Below are positions 37,638-47,239 of a DNA stretch of 64,000 nt, in pieces; the first letter of the stretch is position 1; the number at the start of each line of letters is the position of its first letter. Source of the DNA: Cyanobacterium sp. Dongsha4 (lineage in GTDB: Bacteria > Cyanobacteriota > Cyanobacteriia > Cyanobacteriales > Cyanobacteriaceae); NCBI RefSeq assembly GCF_036345015.1, contig NZ_CP084098.1:881326-945325 (forward strand), written 5' to 3'. Under the pieces are notes generated by a model, which was not told where the DNA came from, made no database searches, and was given only the letters and a program-made list of their open reading frames with translations. The translations under genes were made by a program, and so were the position numbers.

Positions 37638-38759
37638 TTAGTCATAACAGTAAACGACTTTGCCAAATCTGTCTTTAGCGTTATAGGTGCGTTTAAAAAA
37701 TTCTGCTACTTGATTCCCTGTAAATACTGAGTCAATATTTACCTTGAGTTTTCCTGAAACATAATCTGCGATCGCATCTTCTAAATCAGAAGTTAAACCG
37801 ATACAGTTACCCATAATCTGAATGTTATTGATCATCATATTAACCATAGTACTAGGAGTTAAACCAATAGAATTAAATTCTTCTCCCGTTAAATGAGAAT
37901 ATTGATTATATAAGCCACAAGTGATATATCTACCCCAAACATTGAGAGCGGGAATTAGTTTATCGCAGTGAACATCAAAAAAAGGATCGATAATACCATC
38001 AAAACCAGTAATTTCCCGTTTTAAAGATGCAATAGTTTCTTCACTCATCAATTTAGGGGAATTAGGGTCAATCAAAATAACTTTTTTCACCCCCATATCT
38101 AATAACTCTTGTTCAAATTTACTGGAAGTGGTAGAAGCATAAACATTGACATTATGTTTTTGTAAACCTTGAATCGCAAATAAAGATGTATTGGATTTGG
38201 CGGCAGTTACTAAGACGTTTTCCCCTTGAGAAAGAGTTAATCTGCGAATCATACTATAAGTGGTTTGCGCCCCAATACTAAAAGCGGCGGCTACTTCATC
38301 AGGCATTTGAGGGGGAATTTTCATCAATTTAGCTCGATGTAATACTCGATACTCTTTTGAGCCGTGATTAGTGGGAACTCCTTCAAATAGTCCTTTCACC
38401 CCAGAATCAGGATAGGCATTATTATTAATGATGCGATCGCCTTTTTGTAAATCAGTAACATTAGAACCAAAATCCACCACCTCCGCCACCCAATCCGAGC
38501 CAACAGCATTGAAACGATTATCAACCCCTGCCGTAGCAGTTTGTAAAATCAAAGTTTTATCTCGATAGTTGCAAGAAAACCCTCTAATTTTGATTAAAAC
38601 ATGATCTTGATATTCAGGATGACTAGGATCAAATTTGATAGCCTGAGTATGGATTAAGCCACAATTAACCGTAACCCCATTCATCTGCAAAGATTGCACA
38701 AAACTAGGACTAGCAATGATATTTTTAACGTTATTTCCGCAAATTGCAATTGTTCTCAT
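37638..38759 (-). CDS. MDR-family NAD(P)-dependent zinc-type/quinone oxidoreductase
   Basis: 373 residues from the ATG at 38759 (MRTIAICGNN); the frame is open upstream to 38843 through low-complexity repeat DNA (ccccaacacccc). It has a GroES-like domain with FSCNYRDKTLI and VGSDWVAEVVDFGSNV, then a Rossmann domain (QGENVLVTAAKSNTS). There is no obvious catalytic zinc set. Last of the co-directional genes 44.5-37.6 kb next to the RiPP precursors, so it could reduce dehydro-residues; that is speculation from context. Confidence 0.75.
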   Translation of the reverse strand: MRTIAICGNNVKNIIASPSFVQSLQMNGVTVNCGLIHTQAIKFDPSHPEYQDHVLIKIRGFSCNYRDKTLILQTATAGVDNRFNAVGSDWVAEVVDFGSNVTDLQKGDRIINNNAYPDSGVKGLFEGVPTNHGSKEYRVLHRAKLMKIPPQMPDEVAAAFSIGAQTTYSMIRRLTLSQGENVLVTAAKSNTSLFAIQGLQKHNVNVYASTTSSKFEQELLDMGVKKVILIDPNSPKLMSEETIASLKREITGFDGIIDPFFDVHCDKLIPALNVWGRYITCGLYNQYSHLTGEEFNSIGLTPSTMVNMMINNIQIMGNCIGLTSDLEDAIADYVSGKLKVNIDSVFTGNQVAEFFKRTYNAKDRFGKVVYCYD

Positions 38760-38889
38760 AGAATTAAAAATTAAAAAAGATTTGTATTCAGAGTTAAGAT
38801 AAAAAAAATTTCCCTCTAACACCCCAACACCCCAACACGACATAATTACTAATCAGTAATTGTTAATTAACTTGTCCCTTTTAACTTTG

Positions 38890-40698
38890 TTAACTTTGCC
38901 CCCCCAATAAATAAGGTGGTAAAGCAAACTTAGCAATATATTCGCAATGACTTTGACACTGATAACGGGGATGAATATAGTTTTGATAATGACTTAAATC
39001 TAAATAACCGTCTTCTAAATCACATTTCTCCGCCAACGCAAGAGCCATTATCGAATGAGTAACTAAACGGTATGTATCCAAATAAAGAGAAATACCATGA
39101 TACTCCTCTCCTATTTTGCGAATTTGTTTTTGATTGATACCAGAAGGATTTTTCGTAAAACTTTGACCCATTAATAAGGTTAAAAACTCCTTTTGAGAAG
39201 TAATTTCCGCATCAATTTTTAAACTAGAGTAAAAGGGAATGGGTAGAGTTGTTTTTGCTTCCATTAGCTCTAATAAACGTAACTGCATTACTCGAATCGT
39301 TCTACTTCTTACCCCTAACTCCGTTAAAGTTAAAATAGCCAACGCCGTAGAAAAAGCGACATCATACAACCCAAAAGAATAATCCTCATTTATACTAGCG
39401 AGAATTTCTGCCATCAATTTTTGTCTCAAAATGTCTCCTTCTTTTTCATCTGTAATAGCTTGTGCTAAATACCAATCCACTAGATAAGGATTCGCAAAAT
39501 ATAAACCACTACGATGCTCAAAACCAGATAATAAATAATCTAAAGGGGTTTTACTCTCTAATCCTGCCTTTTTCCTCAGACTTCTCACCATGCAGGTAGT
39601 CGCATAATCACCTTGACACCAATGGGCGCAACTGTCGTCATAAACCATCTTACCCTCTTGTTTTTCTTCAGACCAAAGTTGAGGATAGTAACCGCCCTCA
39701 CCATCTGCAAAAACTTCCAATGCTTCCACCGACTCAGGTAAATAAAAACCTTGTAAAACTAAAGCTGAATCCGTTGCAGTAACTAATCTTTGACTATGAA
39801 AAGCCCAGAGTTTACCTTCTTGTTTATTAAGCAAAAATTTCTCTAGTTTATCTCTTGAGTTAATCGCATTTTCAACTATATTTTCATCCGTAGCAAGATT
39901 TAACGCCCTTAAAACAAAGCCTAAAGGCACTAAATCGCCATAGCCAAATAATGGTTGCGGTGGAGGAGGTTGACACACCATCGCTAAGGGTTTTTCCTCT
40001 ACCTGATTAACAAGGTTTGCCAGAATTGTTAAATTGTAATTTTTACCCCAATTACTGCGCACTTCCGAGGCTTTCCATAACCCTTCTTCTAAAGGTGGAT
40101 CGATATTTCCATGTTGTAAGAAAAAGAGGTTACAATGTGCGGTTCTGCTAAAGTGAGATAAAATCCCTGCATGAATATGAATGGGTAAACGATTTTGGAA
40201 TTTTGCTAAGTAGTAAGAGTTTTTTATCTCTCCTGAAAGAAACTTAACTCCTACTGCTTTTAAAAGAGGATAATGATCAAAATTGGGTTGATGGTCAAAT
40301 ATTGCTTGAGCTTGTCCATAACCTTCTGCAATTTTAACATGAAGTAAAACGGGAGAGTAAGGGTTTTGTTCTCCTAATCCTAGGCAATCGGCTTCATCAA
40401 CGGAGAATAAATTTAGCTGAGGCGAAAATCTGGTATATAAATTATCCTTGATATTTTCTTTTGACCAACGTTTTCCAGATACGGGATCAAATAATTGAAG
40501 ATTATCTCCAGATGCTAAAAATCGACCTTCGCTAGTTAAAACCACATGAGAATAAGGCTTTAAATCCACATCTTCGGGCAGATGATACATTGCCTTAATC
40601 GTATTGTGATCGGTTAAAGGTTCGATCGCGCTGATGTTAAATAATACCATCCATTCAAGGGAATGGGGGAGAGTTTGTAAAATTTCTGATACTTGCAT
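38890..40698 (-). CDS. Alpha/alpha-toroid (terpene-cyclase/prenyltransferase-like) protein
   Basis: 602 residues, no signal. The C-terminal half has helical-repeat segments such as TDSALVLQGFYLP and YDVAFSTALAILTLTELG, and a Cys/His-rich stretch (DDSCAHWCQGDYATTCMV) that may bind metal. This resembles squalene-cyclase/prenyltransferase-type toroids; a DxDD motif was not found. The N-terminal 250 residues are not recognised. Same strand as the oxygenase genes upstream, 33 bases from its neighbour. Role in peptide tailoring is only contextual. Confidence 0.55.
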   Translation of the reverse strand: MQVSEILQTLPHSLEWMVLFNISAIEPLTDHNTIKAMYHLPEDVDLKPYSHVVLTSEGRFLASGDNLQLFDPVSGKRWSKENIKDNLYTRFSPQLNLFSVDEADCLGLGEQNPYSPVLLHVKIAEGYGQAQAIFDHQPNFDHYPLLKAVGVKFLSGEIKNSYYLAKFQNRLPIHIHAGILSHFSRTAHCNLFFLQHGNIDPPLEEGLWKASEVRSNWGKNYNLTILANLVNQVEEKPLAMVCQPPPPQPLFGYGDLVPLGFVLRALNLATDENIVENAINSRDKLEKFLLNKQEGKLWAFHSQRLVTATDSALVLQGFYLPESVEALEVFADGEGGYYPQLWSEEKQEGKMVYDDSCAHWCQGDYATTCMVRSLRKKAGLESKTPLDYLLSGFEHRSGLYFANPYLVDWYLAQAITDEKEGDILRQKLMAEILASINEDYSFGLYDVAFSTALAILTLTELGVRSRTIRVMQLRLLELMEAKTTLPIPFYSSLKIDAEITSQKEFLTLLMGQSFTKNPSGINQKQIRKIGEEYHGISLYLDTYRLVTHSIMALALAEKCDLEDGYLDLSHYQNYIHPRYQCQSHCEYIAKFALPPYLLGGQS

Positions 40699-40731
40699 AA
40701 TAAATTAGTAATAGGTAATGAGTATTAGTTG

Positions 40732-42441
40732 TTAATTTTTTCTCCAAATCCAACCATTGACGGTGAAACGACTGTGAGCAAAATCTTGAGAAGGGCAATT
40801 TACTGGCCTTACTTCGTGCATATATTGGCTAAGAAAAAAGACGATACTATTATTAATCGGCTCAATAGTTTTAATACTATCTGGTTTTAAATTTTCGGGG
40901 CTGGTGCTGTTGTAAATCTTTAATTCACCCCCCGTAAATAATTTTGGTAGTTGATAAAGATAATATACAAATGTAATGACTCGCCCTTTACTTTCAGGTG
41001 TACCGTTGTCGTTATGAAGTTTGTAGTAATTTTGATCATTATGGGCAGTAATTTGAGCTTCTATGTGGGCAACAGGAAAAGGTGGAATGCCTAGTTTATC
41101 TATCACATCAGGTAAAATGGAGGAGATGCGATCGCAAATCATGGTTTCAAATTCAGGGAAATCAAATAATACTGAAGAAAGACGATAATTTTCTTCTTTT
41201 CTGCCCAAATTTTGATAATCTTCATGAATAGTAGCTGATTGAAATTGAGTTCTATTATTAATGATGAAGTTTAATAATTGTTGATTTTCCGTTTCTGAGA
41301 GAAAGTTTTTTACTTGAACCGCACTATAATTAAAATGTTGAGATTCTCTTATTTTTTGTTGGTTAATTAAAGTATTACTTACTGCTAAATAGGCTTTTGC
41401 TTCTAAACATTTATTCTCCTGATAAACTAATTTTATATGGTGTAAACTTTTAAAGAAAATTCTTTGATATTGAGAACCCATTAAACTAGATAATTTAGAT
41501 AATGTTTTAGGCCATAATTCTGGGTAATCTTTCTCTCTTATATATCCTGTATAATTTAGCAAAGCGTCTTTTTTTTCTGGAATTACTAACCCTTTTTGTA
41601 ATAAATAATCTAAAAATAATTGCCATTTAGGGTTAAGGGAAGGTTGTCTTTCTAAATAACATTCCAAGCCAATTTTAGGGGCTATTTCTTTTCCTACATC
41701 TATATCTAAATCAATACGAGCTGAATATTTGGCTAAATCGTTTAAGACTTTTTCTAACTCAATAATTGAACCAGACCAATCAAGTTTTTCTAAGTATTGA
41801 GTAATTTTGCTAGGGTTAATATCCCGGATACAAATTCTAATAAAATCCGTTTCTCTCGCTAACATTAATCCTATTTGAAAAACATAAGAACCTAGAGGTA
41901 ATAATTGAAAACATTTTGATAAGTTTTGTTTTATATCTGGTTTAATTTCTATCCCTTTTAACAACTTTAAACATTGCCAAATCCATTGCAAGTCTTCATT
42001 ATTTTTATTCTTATAAATTGGCTGGGGAGCAAAAAAACAACTAGGAATAGGAATATCATCTAAATTATCATCTATATCAAATTCTAACCAAATATTATCA
42101 ATTTTTTCTAATAATATGCTATCGGGTTTATTCCATTCTTCACAAAAACTGTTAATGTTTATCCATATCTTATTATTTAATAAATATTCAGGTAATTTAA
42201 TCGAATAAGTGCGATCGCCTAATACTTTTTTTCCCGCTTCATTGCCATCGGCACATAGTAAAAAATCACAGTGAGCTTTTGCTACACCTAAACGAGATTC
42301 AAAACCAAAAAAAGTAGTTGTGGCACTGGGCAAAAATTGAGCTACATGATTAATATTTTTCCAAGTATCATTATCAATAATCTGATGAGAAATAGTTGGT
42401 TTAATGAGATTAATATAATCGCTTAAAGAATTTTTAATCAT
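40732..42441 (-). CDS. Two-domain protein: unknown N-terminal domain plus 2OG-Fe(II) oxygenase
   Basis: 569 residues. The C-terminal 190 residues are a prolyl-4-hydroxylase-like 2OG-Fe(II) domain: KLHNDNG (His-x-Asp iron ligands), FTGGELKIY, MHEVRPV (distal His) and SRFTVNGWIWR (2OG-binding Arg). The first 380 residues form an unrecognised domain with conserved-looking features FGFESRLGVAKAHCDFLLCAD, DLDIDVGKEIAPKIGLECYL and HIKLVYQ. It starts 13 bases after the preceding 2OG gene stop, so co-transcribed. A peptide hydroxylase role is inferred. Confidence 0.7.
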   Translation of the reverse strand: MIKNSLSDYINLIKPTISHQIIDNDTWKNINHVAQFLPSATTTFFGFESRLGVAKAHCDFLLCADGNEAGKKVLGDRTYSIKLPEYLLNNKIWININSFCEEWNKPDSILLEKIDNIWLEFDIDDNLDDIPIPSCFFAPQPIYKNKNNEDLQWIWQCLKLLKGIEIKPDIKQNLSKCFQLLPLGSYVFQIGLMLARETDFIRICIRDINPSKITQYLEKLDWSGSIIELEKVLNDLAKYSARIDLDIDVGKEIAPKIGLECYLERQPSLNPKWQLFLDYLLQKGLVIPEKKDALLNYTGYIREKDYPELWPKTLSKLSSLMGSQYQRIFFKSLHHIKLVYQENKCLEAKAYLAVSNTLINQQKIRESQHFNYSAVQVKNFLSETENQQLLNFIINNRTQFQSATIHEDYQNLGRKEENYRLSSVLFDFPEFETMICDRISSILPDVIDKLGIPPFPVAHIEAQITAHNDQNYYKLHNDNGTPESKGRVITFVYYLYQLPKLFTGGELKIYNSTSPENLKPDSIKTIEPINNSIVFFLSQYMHEVRPVNCPSQDFAHSRFTVNGWIWRKN

Positions 42442-42453
42442 TATTAATCGTCC

Positions 42454-43059
42454 TTATTTTTTATTAGATTGAATATCAAGATCAGGAATTTTTACTAATC
42501 TTTCATCAGGCAAATTATACTGTTCACAAATCAAACTAATTCTTGGTTGAGAACTAACAACTGGATTAACAGAATGAAGCAAGTGACCAATAAAATAAAT
42601 TAAGTTATTCCTTCTGGGTGTAATTTTACCGACTGGTTTATTTTCTAACTCTAAAATCAATTCTCCTCCTTGTAAATCGTCAGGGATTTTCACATATAAA
42701 ACACTAACTAATTGAGGTACAAGCATAATTCTTTCATAAGAAGAAATACTGCAATCAATATGAGGTTCAACTCGACTGCCATCATCTAAAATTAAGGCAT
42801 TAAGATAAAAAGCATTACAGGGATTTTTTAAAGCCATTTGTAAATAATTTTTAAAAAAGGGAAATTCCTGTTCTACTTTGTCAATACTTTCCCTTTTAAA
42901 AACAACTGAAAAACCTCTGGTTTGAGCAAAGTTATCACTTAGTTGATTATCTGCTAAATAAGGTGATGATAAAATAGATTTTTCTAATTCATCTAAATAA
43001 TTAAGTGAAAATAAATTAGTTCTCTGGGCGTAGTATTTAGTTATTTCCTTTTTACACAT
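42454..43059 (-). CDS. 2OG-Fe(II) oxygenase family protein
   Basis: 201 residues from the ATG at 43059 (MCKKEITKYYAQRT), which overlaps the stop of the MBL gene by 8 bases (ATGTGTAA); the open frame further upstream lies inside that gene and is discarded. Iron ligands: His and Asp in EPHIDCS and distal His in GHLLHSVNPV; Arg in QPRISL for 2-oxoglutarate. GGELILELENK is the usual strand before the distal His. Probably hydroxylates a peptide or small molecule. Confidence 0.8.
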   Translation of the reverse strand: MCKKEITKYYAQRTNLFSLNYLDELEKSILSSPYLADNQLSDNFAQTRGFSVVFKRESIDKVEQEFPFFKNYLQMALKNPCNAFYLNALILDDGSRVEPHIDCSISSYERIMLVPQLVSVLYVKIPDDLQGGELILELENKPVGKITPRRNNLIYFIGHLLHSVNPVVSSQPRISLICEQYNLPDERLVKIPDLDIQSNKK

Positions 43060-44518
43060 ATTCCCTAAAAAAAGTTTTAGAAATAATTTTCTCAGTATCG
43101 TTAATGATATGTTGATCCCCAATTTTCCAGGGGATAACTTGAGTAGTACAACCAATATTTTTCAATTCTTTTTCCACATCTTTAATCAGAGTCTCATCGT
43201 GTAATCCTCCTTCTCCTAATTCCGCCCAGCTATCGGCATAGGGTAAACAATATTTCGCATCAACAATGGCACAAATTTCCGCTACTCCTTGCGCACCTAA
43301 AAGGGCAATATATTCTCCTTCTTTCTTGTTGGTTACAGAAAAAATTTGAGGGTTACTGAGTAAATTGGCGACAATATCAATGCCCCATGCGGATAAATCT
43401 GTACCTATTGAATTGTATGATAAGGGTTGGAAGTTGCTCAAAACATGATCTAAACTACCGAATCTATCCTTGACATACTGTGCCACTTCAGCCATTGTCC
43501 CCATGTCGTCATTACCTGAGTCGATTAAAAACCAAGATTTATAATATTCTGTGTTGATTAAATAAGTATTACCCCAGTTACGCAAATCAGGATGTTTTGG
43601 CTGATTAAATTCGGGTACGAGGGGTTGTTCACCATAAAATGGTAAGACGTGGATTTCTATATCTCCGACTATAATGGGTTCAGCATACCAATCAACGGCG
43701 ATGACATTGGTAAATCCTAAGCCTTCTAATCTTGCTTTCATGTCTTCACACATGATTGATCCTCTCGGTACTTTTGGTACAATAATGAGTGTTTCAGCAG
43801 GAAACATCATCAAGGTGGGATAATGCCAGTGATCATAGTGGGGATGAGATATTAAAATGGCATCAACGTCATTGCCTAACATGGCGCGACTAATATCTTT
43901 TTTCAGGTTGGGAATGCCGTAGTTAGAATGAAGATGAGGATCAACTAGGATACCTGTGGTTTTGGTGCGATACAATAGGGATGCGTGTTGAAGTCGAAAA
44001 ACTCCGGGGGTACTTAAGTCAATAGTTTCAAGGGAAGGAGGTTTGTTTTGGACTATTTTGCAGTCAATTAATTTATCCAATAATTCAATCATTTGCTGAG
44101 AGATGCGATCGCACACTTGTTCATAGGAAAGATTGGATTCACCGCAGAGGGAAAATAGTTGTTGAATTTCGGGTAAAATTGACTGATCATAAATTATTTC
44201 TGCACCGTATTTTTTAAGAAATAAAGGGAAACGAGTGTTGCCATATTGTAGGGATAAAATAGGGCTTTTTTCGGGGAATAAAAATTGTTCTTGAAGGGAA
44301 AAAGTGGGGGCAGGGTTATCAGTGTCAAATTCAAAGAATTTTTCCGCTATTTTATGATGTTTTTTTGCCCCCATAGTAATGGCTTGATCTAAGTTATTTA
44401 ACTCAACAAATTGATTGAGTATTTCTTGAATAAAAGGTTGAATAGCATAACAGATGCGATCGCAACTATTAATTGCGGCGATTTGACATCCCTTAGCAAA
44501 AGAAATCTTATTTTCCAT
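43052..44518 (-). CDS. MBL-fold metallo-hydrolase with N-terminal extension
   Basis: 488 residues. The N-terminal 165 residues are unrecognised. The MBL fold follows, with LQHASLLYRTKTTGILVDPH, the metal motif SHPHYDHWHYP (HxHxDH), and a later LIDSGNDDM aspartate. MBL proteins range from hydrolases to oxidoreductases. It is the first gene after the precursors (174 bases apart) and is translationally coupled to the 2OG gene, so it belongs to the same unit. Confidence 0.8.
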   Translation of the reverse strand: MENKISFAKGCQIAAINSCDRICYAIQPFIQEILNQFVELNNLDQAITMGAKKHHKIAEKFFEFDTDNPAPTFSLQEQFLFPEKSPILSLQYGNTRFPLFLKKYGAEIIYDQSILPEIQQLFSLCGESNLSYEQVCDRISQQMIELLDKLIDCKIVQNKPPSLETIDLSTPGVFRLQHASLLYRTKTTGILVDPHLHSNYGIPNLKKDISRAMLGNDVDAILISHPHYDHWHYPTLMMFPAETLIIVPKVPRGSIMCEDMKARLEGLGFTNVIAVDWYAEPIIVGDIEIHVLPFYGEQPLVPEFNQPKHPDLRNWGNTYLINTEYYKSWFLIDSGNDDMGTMAEVAQYVKDRFGSLDHVLSNFQPLSYNSIGTDLSAWGIDIVANLLSNPQIFSVTNKKEGEYIALLGAQGVAEICAIVDAKYCLPYADSWAELGEGGLHDETLIKDVEKELKNIGCTTQVIPWKIGDQHIINDTEKIISKTFFREYV

Positions 44519-44692
44519 AAACTTAGAAATTAGTTCAACGACATTGTCATAAAACAGGTTTTTTACTTGTTTAATAGACCTTTACCACAACAGACACCTA
44601 ATAATCATTCCCGAAATAAACATACTTAGACCTAATCACAAGCCCATAAAATTTTTTTGAAGATGTCTAATATTTAAAAATAGTTAGATTTC

Positions 44693-45019
44693 TTACCATT
44701 TGGATTTTTTAACTAATGCTTCTCCAACCTTAAAAACGAATTTTAAAATACCATCAACACCACCGCCTCCAGCTACTGCTTCCAATTCTTCGTCGGTTAA
44801 TTCTCCCATTTCTTGCCTACGAGCAAAATCTTCCTGACGTTTTTGAACCTCTTGTGCAAGTTCTTCTCCAGTAACCTCATAACCATATTCATTAGCTAAC
44901 TTAACTGCTTCCTCCCGATGATCTAAATCTTCTGATTGAAGAATTTGTATTAATCTTTGTTGCAGTACATCATCTTCTTCGACCTTAGCAAAAAATTCGC
45001 TCACATTTTTTTGACTCAT
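44693..45019 (-). CDS. Nif11-leader RiPP precursor 1, Cys-free with C-terminal KW
   Basis: 108 residues from the ATG at 45019 (MSQKNVSEFFAKV); an upstream extension to 45070 is open but has no Nif11 likeness. Leader ends ELTDEELEAVAGG. The core, GGVDGILKFVFKVGEALVKKSKW after the double Gly, is cationic and amphipathic with only one Ser and no Thr or Cys. It is the precursor closest to the tailoring genes. With a single dehydratable residue it may act without ring formation. Confidence 0.85.
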   Translation of the reverse strand: MSQKNVSEFFAKVEEDDVLQQRLIQILQSEDLDHREEAVKLANEYGYEVTGEELAQEVQKRQEDFARRQEMGELTDEELEAVAGGGGVDGILKFVFKVGEALVKKSKW

Positions 45020-45150
45020 AATTTTATTTATTTTCACTAAAATACAATATATACGTGTGTCAAGTAGCAATTTTTCCTAATTCCCAACGCTTAACACCTA
45101 AAACCTAGTTTTTCCAGATTTTTATTATTTAGCAATAAGCTAGTACTTTA

Positions 45151-45489
45151 TTACCATTTTATTTTGCTAATCGCTATACCACCACCAACGGAGACGGTAA
45201 AAGCAGCAACCGTTCCGACAATAGTTGCCACAACCAGTTCACCACCAGCAACGGCTTCTAGTTCTTCATCGGTTAATTCCCCTGCCTCTTGGCGTTGCAT
45301 TGCTTCTTCTTGTCTTTTCTGGATTTCCGCCCAAAGCTCATCGGGAGTAAATTCATAATTTTTAGAATTAGCTAAATCTGTCACTGCTTGACGATCATTT
45401 TCAGCTTCTAAAGCGGAAGCAAGATCTTTTTGTAATTCTTCATCTGTTTGAACTTGCTCCAAAAATGCTTCTACGGCTTGAATGCTCAT
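45151..45489 (-). CDS. Nif11-leader RiPP precursor 2, Cys-free with C-terminal KW
   Basis: 112 residues. Leader MSIQAVEAFLEQVQTDEELQ, with DELWAEIQKRQ and ELTDEELEAVAGG. The 29-residue core is hydrophobic (ATIVGTVAAFTVSVGGG) and ends ISKIKW. Ser/Thr are present for dehydration but no cysteine. Very similar core to precursor 4 (VSVGG, IAIS), so recent duplicates. Confidence 0.88.
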   Translation of the reverse strand: MSIQAVEAFLEQVQTDEELQKDLASALEAENDRQAVTDLANSKNYEFTPDELWAEIQKRQEEAMQRQEAGELTDEELEAVAGGELVVATIVGTVAAFTVSVGGGIAISKIKW

Positions 45490-45552
45490 TGTTAAATTTC
45501 TCCTGAAAATAAAGTGTTATTACTACTGTTCAAATCAATTTTTAAGCTATGT

Positions 45553-45900
45553 TTACCATTTAATTTTGGGTCCGAGTGCTCCACCAACTGCGAGACCAAA
45601 ACCTGCCGCACCAGCAACAGAACCAATAATCGCCGTTATGACAAGTTCGCCACCAGCTACTGCTTCTAGTTCTTCATCGGTTAATTCCCCTGCTTCTTGA
45701 CGTTCCGAGGCTTGAGCTTGACGTTTTTGAATCTCTGTCCATAACTCATCAGGAGTTATATCATAACCATATTCATTGGCTAACTCAGCGGCATCAGCAC
45801 GATCATTTTCCGAAGATTCGAGTATTGCTACTAATCGTTGTTGTAACTCTTCATTTTCAGGAACTGCATCCAAAAATTGGACTACTGCTTCTTGACTCAT
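45553..45900 (-). CDS. Nif11-leader RiPP precursor 3, Cys-free with C-terminal KW
   Basis: 115 residues. Leader MSQEAVVQFLDAVPENEELQ with the DELWTEIQKRQ element and ELTDEELEAVAGG. Core rich in Ala and Gly (GSVAGAAGFGLAVGGALG) ending PKIKW; only one Thr and one Ser. No cysteine. Confidence 0.88.
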   Translation of the reverse strand: MSQEAVVQFLDAVPENEELQQRLVAILESSENDRADAAELANEYGYDITPDELWTEIQKRQAQASERQEAGELTDEELEAVAGGELVITAIIGSVAGAAGFGLAVGGALGPKIKW

Positions 45901-45999
45901 TTCAAAATTTTCCTCTACTAGAGAATGACTATGGCTTTATCGTAAGTATCATTATCAAAAGTGTCGATAGATAAAAGTTCAGGAAAGTTCAGTATTTTA

Positions 46000-46338
46000 T
46001 TACCATTTTGCTTGGCTGATCGCTATACTGCCACCAACTGAAACAGTAAGAGCAACGGTTGCCGCAATGGTTGCCACAATCATTTCACCACCAGCAACCG
46101 CTTCCAACTCCTCATCCGTTAACTCTCCAGCATCTTGACGGGCTTTAACTTCCTGTTGACGTTTTTGGATTTCTGCCCAAAGTTCATCAGGGGTAATATC
46201 GTAACCATATTCGTTAGCTAATTGAGCAGCTTCTTCACGATCATTATCGGAAGACTCCATAATTGTCACTAACTTTCTTTGCAATTCTTCATTTTCAGGA
46301 ACTGCATCCAAAAACTGTACAGCAGCTTTTTGACTCAT
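46000..46338 (-). CDS. Nif11-leader RiPP precursor 4, Cys-free with C-terminal KW
   Basis: 112 residues. Leader MSQKAAVQFLDAVPENEELQ, DELWAEIQKRQ, ELTDEELEAVAGG. Core MIVATIAATVALTVSVGGSI ending AISQAKW, with several Thr/Ser and no Cys. Its 3' flank (ATAAAATACTGAACTTTCC) is copied at 46960-46990 beside a decayed precursor. Confidence 0.88.
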   Translation of the reverse strand: MSQKAAVQFLDAVPENEELQRKLVTIMESSDNDREEAAQLANEYGYDITPDELWAEIQKRQQEVKARQDAGELTDEELEAVAGGEMIVATIAATVALTVSVGGSIAISQAKW

Positions 46339-46488
46339 AGTCTTAAACCTCTTTTTTCATTGAATAAAAATTGAATAAAAAAACCGCTACTGATAAGGAA
46401 ACACACGAACAGCAACGGAAATATATGAAACTTAAAGTTGTCTATCTATTTTTTCTGTTTGTTCACTGGTGAATCATAAATAAAACCT

Positions 46489-46857
46489 TTACCATTTTGG
46501 TTTTGGGAAAGGATTTGAAATAGAACCCGGAATATTAATAGAACTCGGAATAGATGAAGCAATACTTAAAGGTTGAAGAATGCCAACGGTAATACTGGGA
46601 ATAGAACCACCAGCAACGCTTTCTAATTCTTCCTCACTTAATTCTTCACTTTCCTGTTGTTGTGCAAATTCTTCTTGCCGTTTTTTTACTTCCTCTGAAA
46701 GTTCTTCGGCAGTAATATCAAATCCATATTCTTGTGCTAACTTGGCAGTTTCTTGGCGATGATCAATATCTGCTTGAAGAATGGAAACTAACTTTTGCTG
46801 TAAGTCATTATCTTCGGAAATTCTAGCAAAAAACTGTTCTACTGCTTCTTTACTCAT
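46489..46857 (-). CDS. Nif11-leader RiPP precursor 5, Ser/Pro/Ile-rich core ending KPKW
   Basis: 122 residues. The leader belongs to a second subgroup: MSKEAVEQFFARISEDNDLQ, HRQETAKLAQEYGFDI, EELSEEVKKRQ, and ELSEEELESVAGG. The core is about 38 residues with nine serines, many Ile and Pro (SIASSIPSSINIPGSIS) and the tail NPFPKPKW. No cysteine. It has the highest number of dehydratable residues. Confidence 0.88.
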   Translation of the reverse strand: MSKEAVEQFFARISEDNDLQQKLVSILQADIDHRQETAKLAQEYGFDITAEELSEEVKKRQEEFAQQQESEELSEEELESVAGGSIPSITVGILQPLSIASSIPSSINIPGSISNPFPKPKW

Positions 46858-46990
46858 ATATTAGTTTGCCTCACGTAACAATTGGGAAATTTATTAGTTA
46901 TTTTGGTTGACTTGAAATAACTATCATTAAGGTAATATAATTTTTCAAACAATGTCTATACATAAAAGTTCAGGAAAGTTCAGTATTTTA

Positions 46991-47062
46991 TTACCATTTG
47001 ATGTACTTAGTGTTAATCACTATTCCTTGGTTCGATATAAAAATATCTGATTTGGCTAGGTA
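46991..47062 (-). pseudogene. Decayed core of a further Nif11 precursor ending IKW
   Basis: On the minus strand, 23 codons after a stop read ..SNQGIVINTKYIKW and a TAA. The order G-I-V/A-I-x-x-K-x-IKW matches the core ends of precursors 2 and 4, and the DNA following the stop is nearly identical to that after precursor 4. There is no leader in frame upstream, so this is the remains of a lost gene copy. Confidence 0.65.
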
Positions 47063-47239
47063 TCAGCTAAGAGGTTAGATTTTTGAACATTGACTCATCG
47101 TTGTAAATCTTTTTTACTGAATATAAAAAACCGCTACTGATAAGAAAATAACCATCTATACAGCAACGGAAATATAATGAAACTTAAATTGTCTATCTAT
47201 TGTGTTTGCTTGTTCACTCGTGAATCATAAATAAAACCT

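Noticed and set aside
40732-42441. Aromatic (ABBA-type) prenyltransferase in the N-terminal domain, acting on the conserved Trp
   Set aside because: Tempting because of the KW tails, but no recognisable prenyltransferase motif or match to the cyanobactin PatF family.
45164-45700. Plus-strand open frames over the precursor row with Ser/Pro/Ala-rich products
   Set aside because: They are antisense to the repeated leader-coding DNA; their similarity to each other reflects the leaders.
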